Part shown: positions 33,048 through 43,230 of the stretch, one piece after another
Layout of the letters: every line of letters begins with the position of its first letter
How positions within the stretch are numbered: the first letter of the stretch is position 1
From: Chaetoceros tenuissimus
Lineage: Eukaryota; Bacillariophyta; Thalassiosirophyceae; Chaetocerotales; Chaetocerotaceae
Assembly: GCA_021927905.1 (NCBI GenBank)
Contig: BLLK01000020.1
Location: 1,612,001-1,676,000 of the forward strand
Direction: 5' to 3'
DNA length: 64,000 bases
Translations under genes and position numbers: made by a program
The notes under the pieces: generated by a model
Database searches by the model: none
What the model saw: only the letters and a program-made list of their open reading frames with translations
Told to the model about the DNA's origin: nothing

Positions 33048-33059
33048 GGGCTCATAACC
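33048..33059 (-). other. Primer-binding site matching the anticodon region of initiator tRNA-Met
   Basis: On the element strand the bases directly after the 5' LTR read GGTTATGAGCCC, complementary to GGGCTCATAACC of the initiator tRNA-Met anticodon stem-loop. Drosophila copia likewise primes from the inside of this tRNA rather than from its 3' end. Confidence 0.75.
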
Positions 33060-33317
33060 TGACAGCTGCAGAAGGAGTCGTTTCGATTGAATCAATTGGT
33101 AGTTGTATTAGATAGATTGATGTAACAGTAAATCCCTTTATTACTATTAGTTGTTTTGAATTATAGATAGATGTAAAGATGAAGTTGAGAGATCCTCCAT
33201 CTCTCTCTCTCAAGCACGGAGTGCTTGACACCAAACCAATCATCGAAAGCAATGGATCACAGCGATCACTATTCTTACCGACGACGTACAGACGCTCAGA
33301 AAGTCACTTTCATGTCA
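33060..33317 (-). repeat. LTR, right copy (5' LTR of the element)
   Basis: 258 bp, reading identical to the left LTR. In element orientation it runs TGACA...TGTCA and is followed by the primer-binding site. Confidence 0.93.
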
Positions 33318-33322
33318 CGACT
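33318..33322. repeat. Target-site duplication, right copy (CGACT)
   Basis: Five bases abutting the right LTR, identical to 25697-25701. Confidence 0.9.
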
Positions 33323-33812
33323 GAAGCAAACGTTTCCAACTCAGCATGAAGTGAATGTCAGAGATATCATTCTGCTGTATGGAGGCACTGAAAAACTAAG
33401 TGCAGTGTTTGCCAAGTTATTTGCTCTGTTACTGGACCAAGAAGGTGAAGTCCTAGGAACCTTCGATGTCGGTGCATATGTAAGATGTGTGTCTAGCTTT
33501 TGTGTGCTTTCCAACCGGGAAATTATAAAACTGCTGTTCAAAGTGTTGGATGAGGACGACTATGGCGTTGTTCACATGAACGATGTTGTGAAGACACTCA
33601 ATGATGGAGTGAATGTTCTGCGCCTAAGATCTAGTGGTAGCTTATCATATGAGCAGTTCGAGACATTTCTTCAACAAAGACCAAAGATGACCTTTGAAGT
33701 ATTTCTCTTGCAAGACAATATGAGGAAGGTTCTTGGGAAGAGTTTCTGGCTAGCAAAGATGAAGAAATTTAAGAAAGCAAGAGAAATTGCTGTGAAAGAA
33801 TATTACAATTAA
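33323..33812 (+). CDS. 3' part of the interrupted coiled-coil/EF-hand-like gene
   Basis: This frame continues the gene that starts at 23600. One base completes the Leu codon cut by the insertion, and the frame stays open for about 162 residues to TAA 33810-33812. It contains REIIKLLFKVLDEDDYGVVH, an EF-hand-like helix and loop (D-E-D-D-Y-G-V-V-H-M-N-D), and a second, weaker helical pair around SSGSLSYEQFETFLQQRP. The end is basic and helical. Calcium sensing is plausible from the EF-hand shape. Without its 5' half this piece has no start of its own; the frame open from the LTR is a by-product of the insertion. Confidence 0.72.
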
Positions 33813-33890
33813 TTTTGAGATTGCTGTTTTACTTGCTTAAAAATTGTTAGTCTAGAAATCCTCTTTGCAAATGATGGTGGGTACAAATTC

Positions 33891-36800
33891 TTATTCCAAA
33901 AATATCACTAGAACAGAAATGTTATCGGAGCTGCCCTTCCTCTTTGCCAAATCGCATAAATAATGTGCACAGTCAGACGCAGAATAATTTTCTTTCCTCA
34001 TTTGCATGGCATCTCTACCTACTTCTTCATTATCAAGAACCTCAAAAAGACCATCAGATGCTTGAATTAAAATTGGATTTTTAGAACCACTGCAGCTTGC
34101 AATCGTTACATCGCTAGGGAAAATGTCAGACTCTGAGGTAATTCCTTTTGATGTCGCAAAAGCCCCTTCGAGAGATCGCGAAAGTGCATATCTGTAATCA
34201 CCTACACGTAACGAGTATCTATTCATAGAGCATTCTGGATTTGAATAGTTGGGATTAGCTGTAAGACGCTTGGCTTCCATTTTATCTGACGGAACATGAT
34301 CTCTCGTGACAAACTTGACATATTTGTTACTTTCTTCATTTGGTTCTGCAATTATCAGAGACCTTGAGTCTCCGCAATTTAAAATTACCAAATTTGATAC
34401 AATTCCATCTTTATCTACTTCAATCGCTGCAATAGTTGCTGTTGAGCCAGCGACTAGGTCTCTGGAACTGATATCTGCATCCAAAGATCCTTCTCTTGCG
34501 TCAAATTTGGCTATGCAACCATTCTCGTCATCTAAAACACAATCATTTCTATAAGAATCACAGACAGCGTCCCAACTTGTATCCAAATTAAATTCTAGAC
34601 CTTCAGTATTTGATGCAATCCCATTAGACAGGAATGATGGAAATTTTTGTGATATAAATTTCGATGCTGCAGCGCCACCATGTCCGTCACATATACCGGT
34701 CAGTAAAACTGTTCGATCCTCCAAATCTATCTGGCTCATTATGGTTGCATCTTCCTGAGTTTTTCTACGACCTTTTGTGGTCCAAACTCCCTGTGATACA
34801 AAAGACAAGGTGCCTGGCAGCGATTTTCTTAGTTGTGTCTCACTTGGCACTGTCGAAACTCTGCGGTCAAAGTGTATCTTCACAGTCTTTGATCTATGAC
34901 ACAAGTGATACAATTCGATTAGTAAGACGAAGTTGGTGTGTATATATCATTGAGCATATATTGAGCATATGTAAAACTTACTTTTGTGGCACTGCTTGTA
35001 ACATCTCGAGAAATGTTTCAAATCCTTGTGCAGCTAGAGGAAATTCTCCTACACCTACAACCCTGTCTCCAATTTCAAAGATACCAAGCTTATCAGCCTG
35101 ACTGTTTTCGACGATATCTCGAATAAAAACCTCCCCACAAAGAGCATCTTGAATAGCAGCTTCCCATTTCGAAGTATGCATGTATTCCTCATCCTTTTCG
35201 ATGGTGTCAGCCTCTGATAAAATCAATCCGATTGATTCAGATCGATCAAATGATGCCACAAAGTGCAGAGGTCTTACAGGAATAGTATCGTTACCTTCTC
35301 CTTCCCCACCATCACTGACTTCATCCATTAATGTACACAATTCAAGGTCCTGGATGACAAGATTGAAAAATTTCCCATCCTTGGAGATACGATCAGCAAT
35401 AGTTGCATCTTTATTGGAAATTATTGCTTCAAATTTCTCCAAAGCACTTTTAGAGTTGATTCTTTTCTTTGGATTTGGATTGAGCATCTCATTTAACAAA
35501 CTCCATAAACCTGGTTTTGTGCCGAGATATTTCAACCCATCTTCAAGTCCAGCTGGTACTAGTTCAGTCTGCAATTCTCGATCTAGCCATAAATCTAGAT
35601 CAAAATCAACATCCTCTAGCTGTTGTCTCACACCCGCGTCAGTAATATCATCCAAAAGGTTGAACATCAATTGCAGAAAAATCAATGCGACACTAAACAC
35701 ATCAAAATTAAGCGGAGCCTTTGTAGTACAAAAGGAACCAGTGAGAAACCCACTGATATGTAACAAAGGAATAGAAATACATTGACATAGCTTACTTTGT
35801 CCCATTCAATAAAGCATTCTGGGGCAGCGTAAATTGGCGATAAAGCCACTTTTGTGAAAACGACAAGTGTAAGAAATTTACATCAAGCCTTTACGAGTAC
35901 GATGCAAGAGAAACATGAAATACTAACCAGTTGCCTCTCCCTCAAAAACAAACACCATTTTTTTCAAAACATCTACATCTTGTGCACTCCCAAAATCAAT
36001 CAAGATAAAATCTTTGTTCTTCCCATCAATAAGCAGATTTTCAGGCTTTATATCTCGATGAACGATATTTGTCTCATGAACTCCTGACACAGTTTTCAAT
36101 ATTCCCATAAAAATTGTATCTAGAGTATCTTCAAAAGTAGCATCATCTTGTAATCCTAATTCTTTATGAATCATGTATAAATGATGATGTTGCTCTTGAC
36201 CGCCATCATCTTCCCTGTGTTGATCAATCCAATCCAACTCCATCACCTCTTTCAAATTCTTTGCTACTGTTTTGTCATTAGAATCAGAGTTACTTGTAAT
36301 CAAGTCAAATAATAACCATTCGTTACCCTCCTCACTATCATCTTTAAATTTGCCAATATAAGCTGGTACATTGATTCGGTCTGCATTATCACTTTGTCGA
36401 ATTTTATCCAAACAGTGTTGTTCTACATTCAAATAATACTGACATCTCTCAGCTTTCCCTTGTAGAGCCTTTGGATCTGCAACTTTTGTATCACCTTCTT
36501 TATGTGTAGAGGCCGGCCTTGCTTTTATTTCGTTTAGAGTCCAAGCACGCTTTGCTACATATTTCTTTTCATCGTCATCTTGGAAAGACACCAGATGAAC
36601 TGTTCCATAGCTTCCACTTCCAATATGTTCTTGGACATGAATAAGTTTTTTCGTCTCATTTTTGTTTTTTGGAGATTTAGTACCTTTATCAAACCACCCC
36701 ATGCTTAATTTACTTTCTCTTTGTCTGCCTACATGTCGTATAGAGGAAAAACTTTCATGTGTTGTTTTCTTGATGTTTCCGAGTCTGTGGGAAGATGTAG

Positions 36801-36900
36801 ATGATGCAGAAGGAACAAAAGCATCAGCAAATAGCCGAGAATGGGAATGGAAACTCCACCCGAGTCCAAAGACAATCATCCATAGTCCACATTCCTTCAT
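33891..36900 (-). CDS. Plastid-targeted protein kinase - PDZ-like - PP2C phosphatase fusion
   Basis: Complement(join(33891..34893,34982..35718,35796..35848,35928..36900)), 921 residues, with introns of 88, 77 and 79 bp. The 53-bp second exon encodes ALSPIYAAPECFIEWDK, the kinase APE segment, so the splicing is well supported. The N-terminus MKECGLWMIVFGLGWSFHSH ... ADAFVPS is a signal peptide with an ASAF-like site (Phe28 at +1), predicting plastid import. Kinase motifs: GSGSYGTV, VAKRAW, HRDIKPENLL, DFGSAQ and APE. Residues about 490-587 look PDZ-like (SIGLILSEAD, then DKLGIFEIGDRVVGV). The PP2C part keeps TQEDAT, CDGHGG, NCGDSR, ASDGLFEV and SSDNISV, so both enzymes look active. Antagonistic control of plastid, perhaps thylakoid, phosphoproteins is inferred by analogy with STN7/STN8 kinases and TAP38/PPH1. 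Confidence 0.88.
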
Positions 36901-37238
36901 GATTCAATATGTTTTGTAGAGGAAGACCAGTGCGTTGATTGTGTATTTACCTACACAAAGGTATCTTCTACAACATTTGCATTTGTTGATGCGTTTGAAA
37001 CGTTTCTTCGTTTTTTGAAGTTGTGTTGAAAGGAAGGAGAAAAAGATCTTTGACATTGACAGCTTCTTTTGACCAAATTAGCCAGAAGATTGTATTCCAT
37101 CGTCATTGTGCATCTGACGATATCTTTTCCACTCTCTCTCATCTGCGAGTATCTCTCGATCCCGAACCCCAATCCTTATGACTAACCTCTTTTCATTCTG
37201 ACTCCAAGAACCTTTCATACTAGAATAAAACCGAAAAG
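36901..37238. other. Divergent intergenic region
   Basis: About 0.34 kb between the start codons of the kinase-phosphatase gene and the methyltransferase gene, presumably a two-way promoter. No element was recognised. Confidence 0.4.
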
Positions 37239-37982
37239 ATGTCCATGTGCGCAATGAAAACGCAGGAGACTGTGAATAATGAATGGAATGCAATGGCAGG
37301 TGAAGTAAGTGTATCTTTTGCGATGTAGACTTCATTCTACAAGTAGCTTTCAACTCATCCGTTTCTTGGCTACCAGTGGGATGACATGGCACCTGTATCA
37401 GAGTATCGGAACCAGTTTTATGACATCATATGGAAACAAACAGGGTTAGATCCAACAAAAGAAAACTTTACTATAATCGATTTCGGTTGTGGAACAGGAC
37501 TCATGACTGAAAAAATTATTGCAAACTACCCAAATGCAAAAGTTATCTGTATCGATGCAGCTGCGACAATGGTGTTGCAGGTAAATCAGAAAATTCAGTC
37601 AAGAGAATGGACAAATGTGGAAGCATATCAAGCAATTCTTGGACGATTTGACATCATGGCTCCAGATACAAAAGAGAAATTATCTGCAATGTTTGGGAAA
37701 GCAGATTTGGTTATTGCATCTTCTGTGATGAATTTTATTCCAAAACCAGATTTGGCTAAAAGTATGGAGGTAATCAGCAAATTTCTAAAGCCCAATGAGG
37801 GAATGTTCATTCACTCGGATTGGCCTTTTAGTGACGACGAGCCTGATGGCTTTACCACTGACAAATGCAAAAAGATGCTCGAAGCAGGGAATTTGCAGCA
37901 TGTACAAGACTCCATCGAGACAATAAATTTAGGTGGAGAGGAAGCTAAAATCTTTGTAGGAGTAGGAAAGGCAAAGTCTTGA
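37239..37982 (+). CDS. Class I SAM-dependent methyltransferase
   Basis: Join(37239..37304,37377..37982), 223 residues. The first exon has 22 codons ending in NEWNAMAGE, and a 72-bp GTAAGT intron follows. Splicing gives GEWDDMAPVSEYRNQFYDII, a typical N-terminal helix of small methyltransferases. Motif I is IIDFGCGTGLMTEKI and motif post-I is VICIDAAATM. A DLVIASSVMNFI segment matches motif IV and FIHSDWPFSD lies near motif V. The cofactor should be S-adenosylmethionine; the substrate cannot be read from sequence. No targeting peptide is evident, so it is probably cytosolic. Its stop is only 31 bp from the end of the convergent neighbour. Confidence 0.85.
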
Positions 37983-38013
37983 CTCTAACTGAAATATTAA
38001 TCACACTTTATAT

Positions 38014-41000
38014 CTAATTGTTGAAAACTTGCATCAGAGCTCCACTAAGTCTCTTGATCTTCTTGTTCTTATTCTTTTTCTTTGTATCTTGTTCTGCTCT
38101 CAATTGTCTCCAGTCCTTGGCTGGCAACACTTTTCCATCTGTGCTCCATCTCTTTTTCTCCCCAGGAGTTCTTCGTCCCATTGGTGAAAGATTCAATCTT
38201 TTACTCGGAACTACAGATGCTGCATTACTATTTTTTACTTGAAGTATTGGTGAAAAGCTTGCTTCGCTTTCATCATTCATGGATGTGATGGATGGACTAT
38301 GTGTGTTCAACATAGATGGGTTGACAGCAGTACCAAATTTTCTCCCTTGTAACTTTGGAGACAACTTTTTCGGGGAGAACTTTGGTGAATGACTTGCCAG
38401 GCTATCTCTGTTTGGGGAGTAAATATTAAAATTTGAAATTCTTGATGGAGCCTCCTTTTTGGAGTCTTCGACATCCGACATTGCAAATTTCATGTTTAGA
38501 TTTTTTGATAATGGGGGCTGTGGGCTTGATGCTTGGTTCTCAGTGTCGTCTTCCATATCATGGATCCAACTAACTCGAAAGCTAGTGTTCTTCTCATGAC
38601 CCTTCTTCTTCATCGCAGACCTGACCTCAGTTGGTTTCTTGCTCACTACATCCAGAGTTTCAATAGAAAGAGTTGGACTATCCTCAATATTCATCAAACT
38701 TTCGAGTTGTTCTGTCGACTGACTCACACCGGAAGAGTCTAGCACGTTCTCCTCTGTGATACTCAATTCATCATGTTCGTCGTATGGACTTGAAGGTTCT
38801 TCAACTTTCTTCGAATTTCCTAAACTTTGAAGTACGGAGCTATCAAGACTATAGTGACTTTCATCTCGGGAATCCTCATCAACAGACTGGTTGGTGATGT
38901 TATTGAAAACATTTTTGGAAAAAATTGGATTCACAAGAGTAGGTTTTCTTGGAGCAATAGAGTCCAAACCAGAGGTCAAGCGGCGCTCCTTCTTTGTAGA
39001 TCTTGGTCTGTTTTGGCGCAATCTACCATTGATGGAAGTAACTCTAGTGAGAACAAGATTTTCTTTTGAAGCACTTGCATTTTTCCTTGGAGGTGTCTTT
39101 CTTGCTTCCTTGCCTTTCACTTGTGAATTTTCTGCGATTTTCTGCTCAAACATTCTCATATGTTTCTTGAATCTAACATATGGAGACTTAGGCTTCAAAG
39201 GACTCTCAGTGGCAATCGTCTCATTGACATTGGCAGACTCAAACATTCTTTGACTTTTCTTGAATCTCTTGTATGGGGACTTTGGATTCTTGAATGGAGT
39301 GATGGCACTCTGTCTCTCCTTCAGCTCTGTTAAAGAAATATCATCAGAATCATGAGAAGAAGAAGAGCTCACTTCTCTCTTTAATGAAGACTTGTGCAAT
39401 GACTGATTCATAATATGCCCTTCAAGTCTGCTTGTGTTTTCACTAGACTCTGAAACGTCAGTCTCTTTAGCATCATCTGAAGATCTCTTGAGACCGCATT
39501 GCATCTGAGAATCACTCATTTTAGACTCGCTGACCTTCTTGATCGGCGATTCCTTAGCTATGCATTTGCTTTTGATCTCGGAATATGCCTGTTTGACCGG
39601 TTTCTCTGGTTTTTGAATCTTTTTCAGTTTGTTCACATGGGGGCCATCTTCACCATACTTGCTAACTTCAATTTTGTCCTTGACCTTTGACAAAGAGACA
39701 GATGCCCGCCTTGAATTCGACATTGCATTTTGCCTATTTTCTAACTTCAGTTTCTCTAACTGTTCCAAGATGTTATCAGTAGAGCCCATTGTCCCAATGG
39801 AAGTACGTTGTAATGCTGATAGACTTTGTCTGGATTCCATAGCCTTTGAAAGAATACTTAATCTTTCCACATCTACCTTTGATGATAACTTTGGTTGTTC
39901 TAAACGGGCACCTTCCTTGGAGAAAAGGAACGCTGAATTTTTCGCCACCTGTCTAGAAAATGCAACATGTCTCTTGACTGGAACTATGTTCTTTTCTTCA
40001 GCACTCTCTGTTACGTCTTTAGTAGAATTTTCTTTTACATGCGTAACCAACTTGATGATAGTGCCAATCTCAGGTCCCTTGTATTCTCTAGCAACAGGTT
40101 CATTTCTGTACTGCATAGTGGAAATATGCTGCATCTCTGTAGTATTGACACGCTCAATAGCCTCCACATTATCTTCGAATTTATTCACAGTCGGTTGAAT
40201 ATCCTCAAGCACATTTGATTCTGTAATTTCCAATTCATCCTCAACAGTTTCTAGCTTTTCTGATACTTCTTCATACTGCTCAGTAACACTTTCGGCTTTG
40301 CTTTCTTCTGCACAAACATCAATATTTGATTTATCAAGTAGCTCATCAACACCTACAGACTCATTTGAAAATGTTGGAAGAATCTCAGTTAAATGAGATG
40401 AAATTTGAGCATTTTCAAGGCTCTTTTCAGCAACTTGTGAAACCTGATCCTTCTCCAAAGTATAGGTAGTAAGTGACACTGAATCATCTGACATTGTTGG
40501 AAGTAGATTCATTGCTGTTGATGCCAATGGTACCTTCGATGACGGTTCAGGATATGGACTACTTTTTCTTGTGAGACCTTCTGGTTTGTCTTGTTCGCTA
40601 ATGGCAGTTAATACCTCGTCATCATTCTCATCCAATAATTCGTCCAAGTTATCTGCAGACTCATCATCATTGTCGTCCTCAAGAATGTCCAGCATCTTGT
40701 CAGTTGTGAGATGGTCCTTTTCAATGTCTTGAGGAACCTCACTCGTACGATAATTCATATCTGTGTTTTCGAGAATTTCCTCATCCTCAACACTGCTTTC
40801 ACTGATTTCATCATCGTATTCAAGGGCCTTATTATTTTCATAATACTTAGCGCTCTCAGTATGAGATTCATCAACGCTGCTTGCACTCAAATCATCATAC
40901 TGTTGCCTTGACACACCAGTATTCGCACTCAATTCGTCGTATTGTTCAGTAAACACTCCAGTACTGGCACTCAACTCATCAAATGCCTGTCTAGATGTAG

Positions 41001-42579
41001 TAGTACTTGCACTCAGCTCATCAAAAACTTCAGAATTTGAATCATTGAACTGAGATTCATCAATGCTACTCTCGCTAAGTTCCTGGACATTGCTCTCTTC
41101 ATCATCAATGGAATCTTCTTCAATATTGTAATTCTCGTTCTCATCCACATTATCTTCGTTCTTTCTCTCTTCATCGTCGTCGCTGTACGATACGTGTGCT
41201 TCGTTCAAAGCAAATGATTCTCCCTCGAGAGAAAAGCGAGGTTCTTGTTTCTCGCTTTCCTCTTCCTCCTGGTCGGACTTCTCATCATCGTTCCAACCAC
41301 TTTCATCAGCAGAAGTATCTGTTTCGGATAAGTAATGAGTATTCTCAGCTCTAGTCACATCAATTAAATGAGAAGCATAACTCTGTTCAACATCATCACA
41401 ATCGTCTTCCACTTTACTTTGAGTAGAATTATTTACGGTAAGATCCGCAAAGCATTCACCCAAGTTTGCAAGAGGCATGGTGATATCTCTCACTGGCGTT
41501 TCACCCTCCACATAGCTGGCATGTTGTCTATCCAACATTTGGTTCATAGCCATAACTTTCTTCTCATTTGTATCACTACTATCCATGGAAAGCCGATTAA
41601 ATTCTTTACTGATAGAATACAAGCAACTCGTATTGGGTAGATCTTCTGCTTCCTCGGTCTTGACAGTCCCCTCCTTTGTGTACACGGACTCTTCTTCAAG
41701 CTGTGGACTTGGATGGTAATTCATGGAAGCATCCCATTGACTTGCATTTACAGCAAGGGAATCGTTTCCGTAGTACCCATCATTCTCCAACTCACCGAGA
41801 ATATTGGAGCATGATTTGTTCATAATGCTAGTATCCATATTTTCAAGGGAATCCTCTCCATATCCAGCAGTAGAGCTTTGATAGCTGACATCCAAGATAG
41901 GTGTGAGTCTAGTATTGAGCCTGTTACAGATAGGTGTATTATCATAAATCTTGGTTGGTGGAACGTAGGAAGTTTCAGGTGAGGTTTTTGCTGTTTGGGC
42001 AGCATCCTCCTTCTTGATTTTGAACCGAAAGAGTTTCTTCTTCTTGTCCTTAGTGGTTGGGTCCAAATTCTCCTTTGAAGAAGATTCAGTAGCAGCATTT
42101 TCACTGGAAGAAATGATGGTTACAGTATCAGCATGAACATTGGAATGGGCACAAGATCCATCTTCTGAATAATTGAGAGATCCCAAAGATTGACGAGTTC
42201 CATTACTCTTGCTGTAGTTATGGTATCCAAAAGGAGGAGGACGGTTCATGGCCTGATTGCTATTGAGAGTTCTTACAGATTCTTCACGAAACAAGCCTTT
42301 TGGTTGAATGTATTGATCTTCATCTTCAGATGATGATGATGCTTCGTCATGATATTGTTCAGGATGTGCCTGCTGGTACGGATGGGATACAATCCCATAC
42401 TGTGGAGACTCTTGTAGTTGCTGCAAAGCCTTTTTATTTTTGGATTTGCTCTTTTTCTGTTTCTTTTTAGATTTCTTGGACTGCTTTTTTTCTTTAGGTT
42501 GCTCTTGAATCCATTTCAAGTCTGCAGGTGTCGGCGGACGATGATAGAACGCTTCCTGCTTGGAAGACTGATTTCCCAT
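38014..42579 (-). CDS. Large acidic Ser-rich protein, predicted N-myristoylated
   Basis: A single intronless ORF of 1521 residues. It begins MGNQSSKQEAFY, a good N-myristoylation context (Gly2, Ser5, Ser6, Lys7), followed by a very basic K-rich stretch at residues 27-52, so membrane binding by lipid plus basic patch is likely. Most of the protein is disordered, with long Asp/Glu/Ser runs. A 17-residue unit with the core [FY]D-[ED]-LSA-[SN] occurs four times near residues 515-580. A SPY-x-RFKK-x-x-RMFE unit occurs twice near residues 1100-1150. The C-terminal about 60 residues are basic (GEKKRWSTDGKVLPAKDWRQ) and may form a conserved helix. No enzymatic domain was seen. It is probably a scaffold or cytoskeletal linker; the function is unknown. 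Confidence 0.72.
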   Translation of the reverse strand: MGNQSSKQEAFYHRPPTPADLKWIQEQPKEKKQSKKSKKKQKKSKSKNKKALQQLQESPQYGIVSHPYQQAHPEQYHDEASSSSEDEDQYIQPKGLFREESVRTLNSNQAMNRPPPFGYHNYSKSNGTRQSLGSLNYSEDGSCAHSNVHADTVTIISSSENAATESSSKENLDPTTKDKKKKLFRFKIKKEDAAQTAKTSPETSYVPPTKIYDNTPICNRLNTRLTPILDVSYQSSTAGYGEDSLENMDTSIMNKSCSNILGELENDGYYGNDSLAVNASQWDASMNYHPSPQLEEESVYTKEGTVKTEEAEDLPNTSCLYSISKEFNRLSMDSSDTNEKKVMAMNQMLDRQHASYVEGETPVRDITMPLANLGECFADLTVNNSTQSKVEDDCDDVEQSYASHLIDVTRAENTHYLSETDTSADESGWNDDEKSDQEEEESEKQEPRFSLEGESFALNEAHVSYSDDDEERKNEDNVDENENYNIEEDSIDDEESNVQELSESSIDESQFNDSNSEVFDELSASTTTSRQAFDELSASTGVFTEQYDELSANTGVSRQQYDDLSASSVDESHTESAKYYENNKALEYDDEISESSVEDEEILENTDMNYRTSEVPQDIEKDHLTTDKMLDILEDDNDDESADNLDELLDENDDEVLTAISEQDKPEGLTRKSSPYPEPSSKVPLASTAMNLLPTMSDDSVSLTTYTLEKDQVSQVAEKSLENAQISSHLTEILPTFSNESVGVDELLDKSNIDVCAEESKAESVTEQYEEVSEKLETVEDELEITESNVLEDIQPTVNKFEDNVEAIERVNTTEMQHISTMQYRNEPVAREYKGPEIGTIIKLVTHVKENSTKDVTESAEEKNIVPVKRHVAFSRQVAKNSAFLFSKEGARLEQPKLSSKVDVERLSILSKAMESRQSLSALQRTSIGTMGSTDNILEQLEKLKLENRQNAMSNSRRASVSLSKVKDKIEVSKYGEDGPHVNKLKKIQKPEKPVKQAYSEIKSKCIAKESPIKKVSESKMSDSQMQCGLKRSSDDAKETDVSESSENTSRLEGHIMNQSLHKSSLKREVSSSSSHDSDDISLTELKERQSAITPFKNPKSPYKRFKKSQRMFESANVNETIATESPLKPKSPYVRFKKHMRMFEQKIAENSQVKGKEARKTPPRKNASASKENLVLTRVTSINGRLRQNRPRSTKKERRLTSGLDSIAPRKPTLVNPIFSKNVFNNITNQSVDEDSRDESHYSLDSSVLQSLGNSKKVEEPSSPYDEHDELSITEENVLDSSGVSQSTEQLESLMNIEDSPTLSIETLDVVSKKPTEVRSAMKKKGHEKNTSFRVSWIHDMEDDTENQASSPQPPLSKNLNMKFAMSDVEDSKKEAPSRISNFNIYSPNRDSLASHSPKFSPKKLSPKLQGRKFGTAVNPSMLNTHSPSITSMNDESEASFSPILQVKNSNAASVVPSKRLNLSPMGRRTPGEKKRWSTDGKVLPAKDWRQLRAEQDTKKKNKNKKIKRLSGALMQVFNN

Positions 42580-43230
42580 ATTTTAAGCAGATTTGTTAGG
42601 ATATTAATATGGTTATGAATTGTATTATAGAAATGTTTTCTGAATAATCAATTGTAATTAAGGATTGAAGTATGTGTCTGTTTTTGTGTTTTCTCAAATT
42701 GAAATTTTTGCAGGAGTCAAATTTTCGTCATAGGTACAGACTTTGTTTGCAAACACGCCAAGAATCAGCCATCTGTGCCAATTATCCCCGTCGGATGCTT
42801 AGGATTCTTTAGCTTCCCTGTCGAGTAGGCATTCGATGATTCCTCATTTTTGAAAATGCGTTGCATCTCCTGAAAACAACACCCTCTACAACTATTGCAA
42901 ATAATATCACAAATAGCTCCCATATCTTTGGTAACACTAGCTCTTCTGTTCACTAGTACCAAGTCATTTCAAAAGGAGAAGAAGAGCAGCTTAAACCCCA
43001 GAACTCTTCTGAATTTTGGGAGAGAAGAGTAGTCAGATCCTTGCTTTAAAAACCTTTTTCAAAAAGAGCATAGGTCATCGGATCTCTTTGGAATCATTTT
43101 ATTTCATTTGTGTTCCCAAAGTTTCCTTTTGTTTCTACCTACATTACTTGGCTTGTTTAACTGAATTTGATTTTTGACTCTAAAGAAACTTAGGATCAAT
43201 TTCAAAATTTTGTAGCCAGAAGAATCAAAA
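42580..43230. other. Divergent intergenic region
   Basis: 0.65 kb between the acidic-protein gene and the Sec16-like gene. A minus-strand frame at 42765-42962 has several cysteines but no convincing start or domain. Nothing else was recognised. Confidence 0.35.

Larger units (their letters stand above)
25702..33317 (-). mobile_element. Ty1/copia LTR retrotransposon, CoDi-like, whole-looking and young
   Basis: A 7,616-bp element on the minus strand, flanked by a 5-bp target duplication (CGACT) and bounded by two 258-bp LTRs that read identical by eye. The parts in element order are: 5' LTR (33060-33317), primer-binding site (33048-33059), leader, gag (31226-32788), a spacer, pol (26022-30590) in the copia order protease, integrase, reverse transcriptase, RNase H, a purine tract (25960-25968) and the 3' LTR (25702-25959). 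Both large frames look open, so no obvious breaks were counted. Identical LTRs and clean target duplications imply a very recent insertion. It lies inside a host coding exon in the opposite orientation to that gene. Confidence 0.95.

Noticed and set aside
33225-33322. Reading the 33225-33812 frame as an independent gene starting in the LTR
   Set aside because: Its first 33 codons lie in the LTR and target duplication. The same LTR codons occur at 25867 in the left LTR. The real coding part is the continuation of the host gene from 33323.
39629-40198. 189-codon plus-strand frame opposite the acidic-protein gene
   Set aside because: It is the antisense shadow of a strongly biased Ser/Glu/Lys-rich coding sequence. 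It is Leu/Phe/Cys-rich with no motif.
42765-42962. Minus-strand frame with several cysteines
   Set aside because: The frame begins at a TTG; its in-frame ATGs are internal. No repeat or domain was seen, and the Cys content alone is weak.
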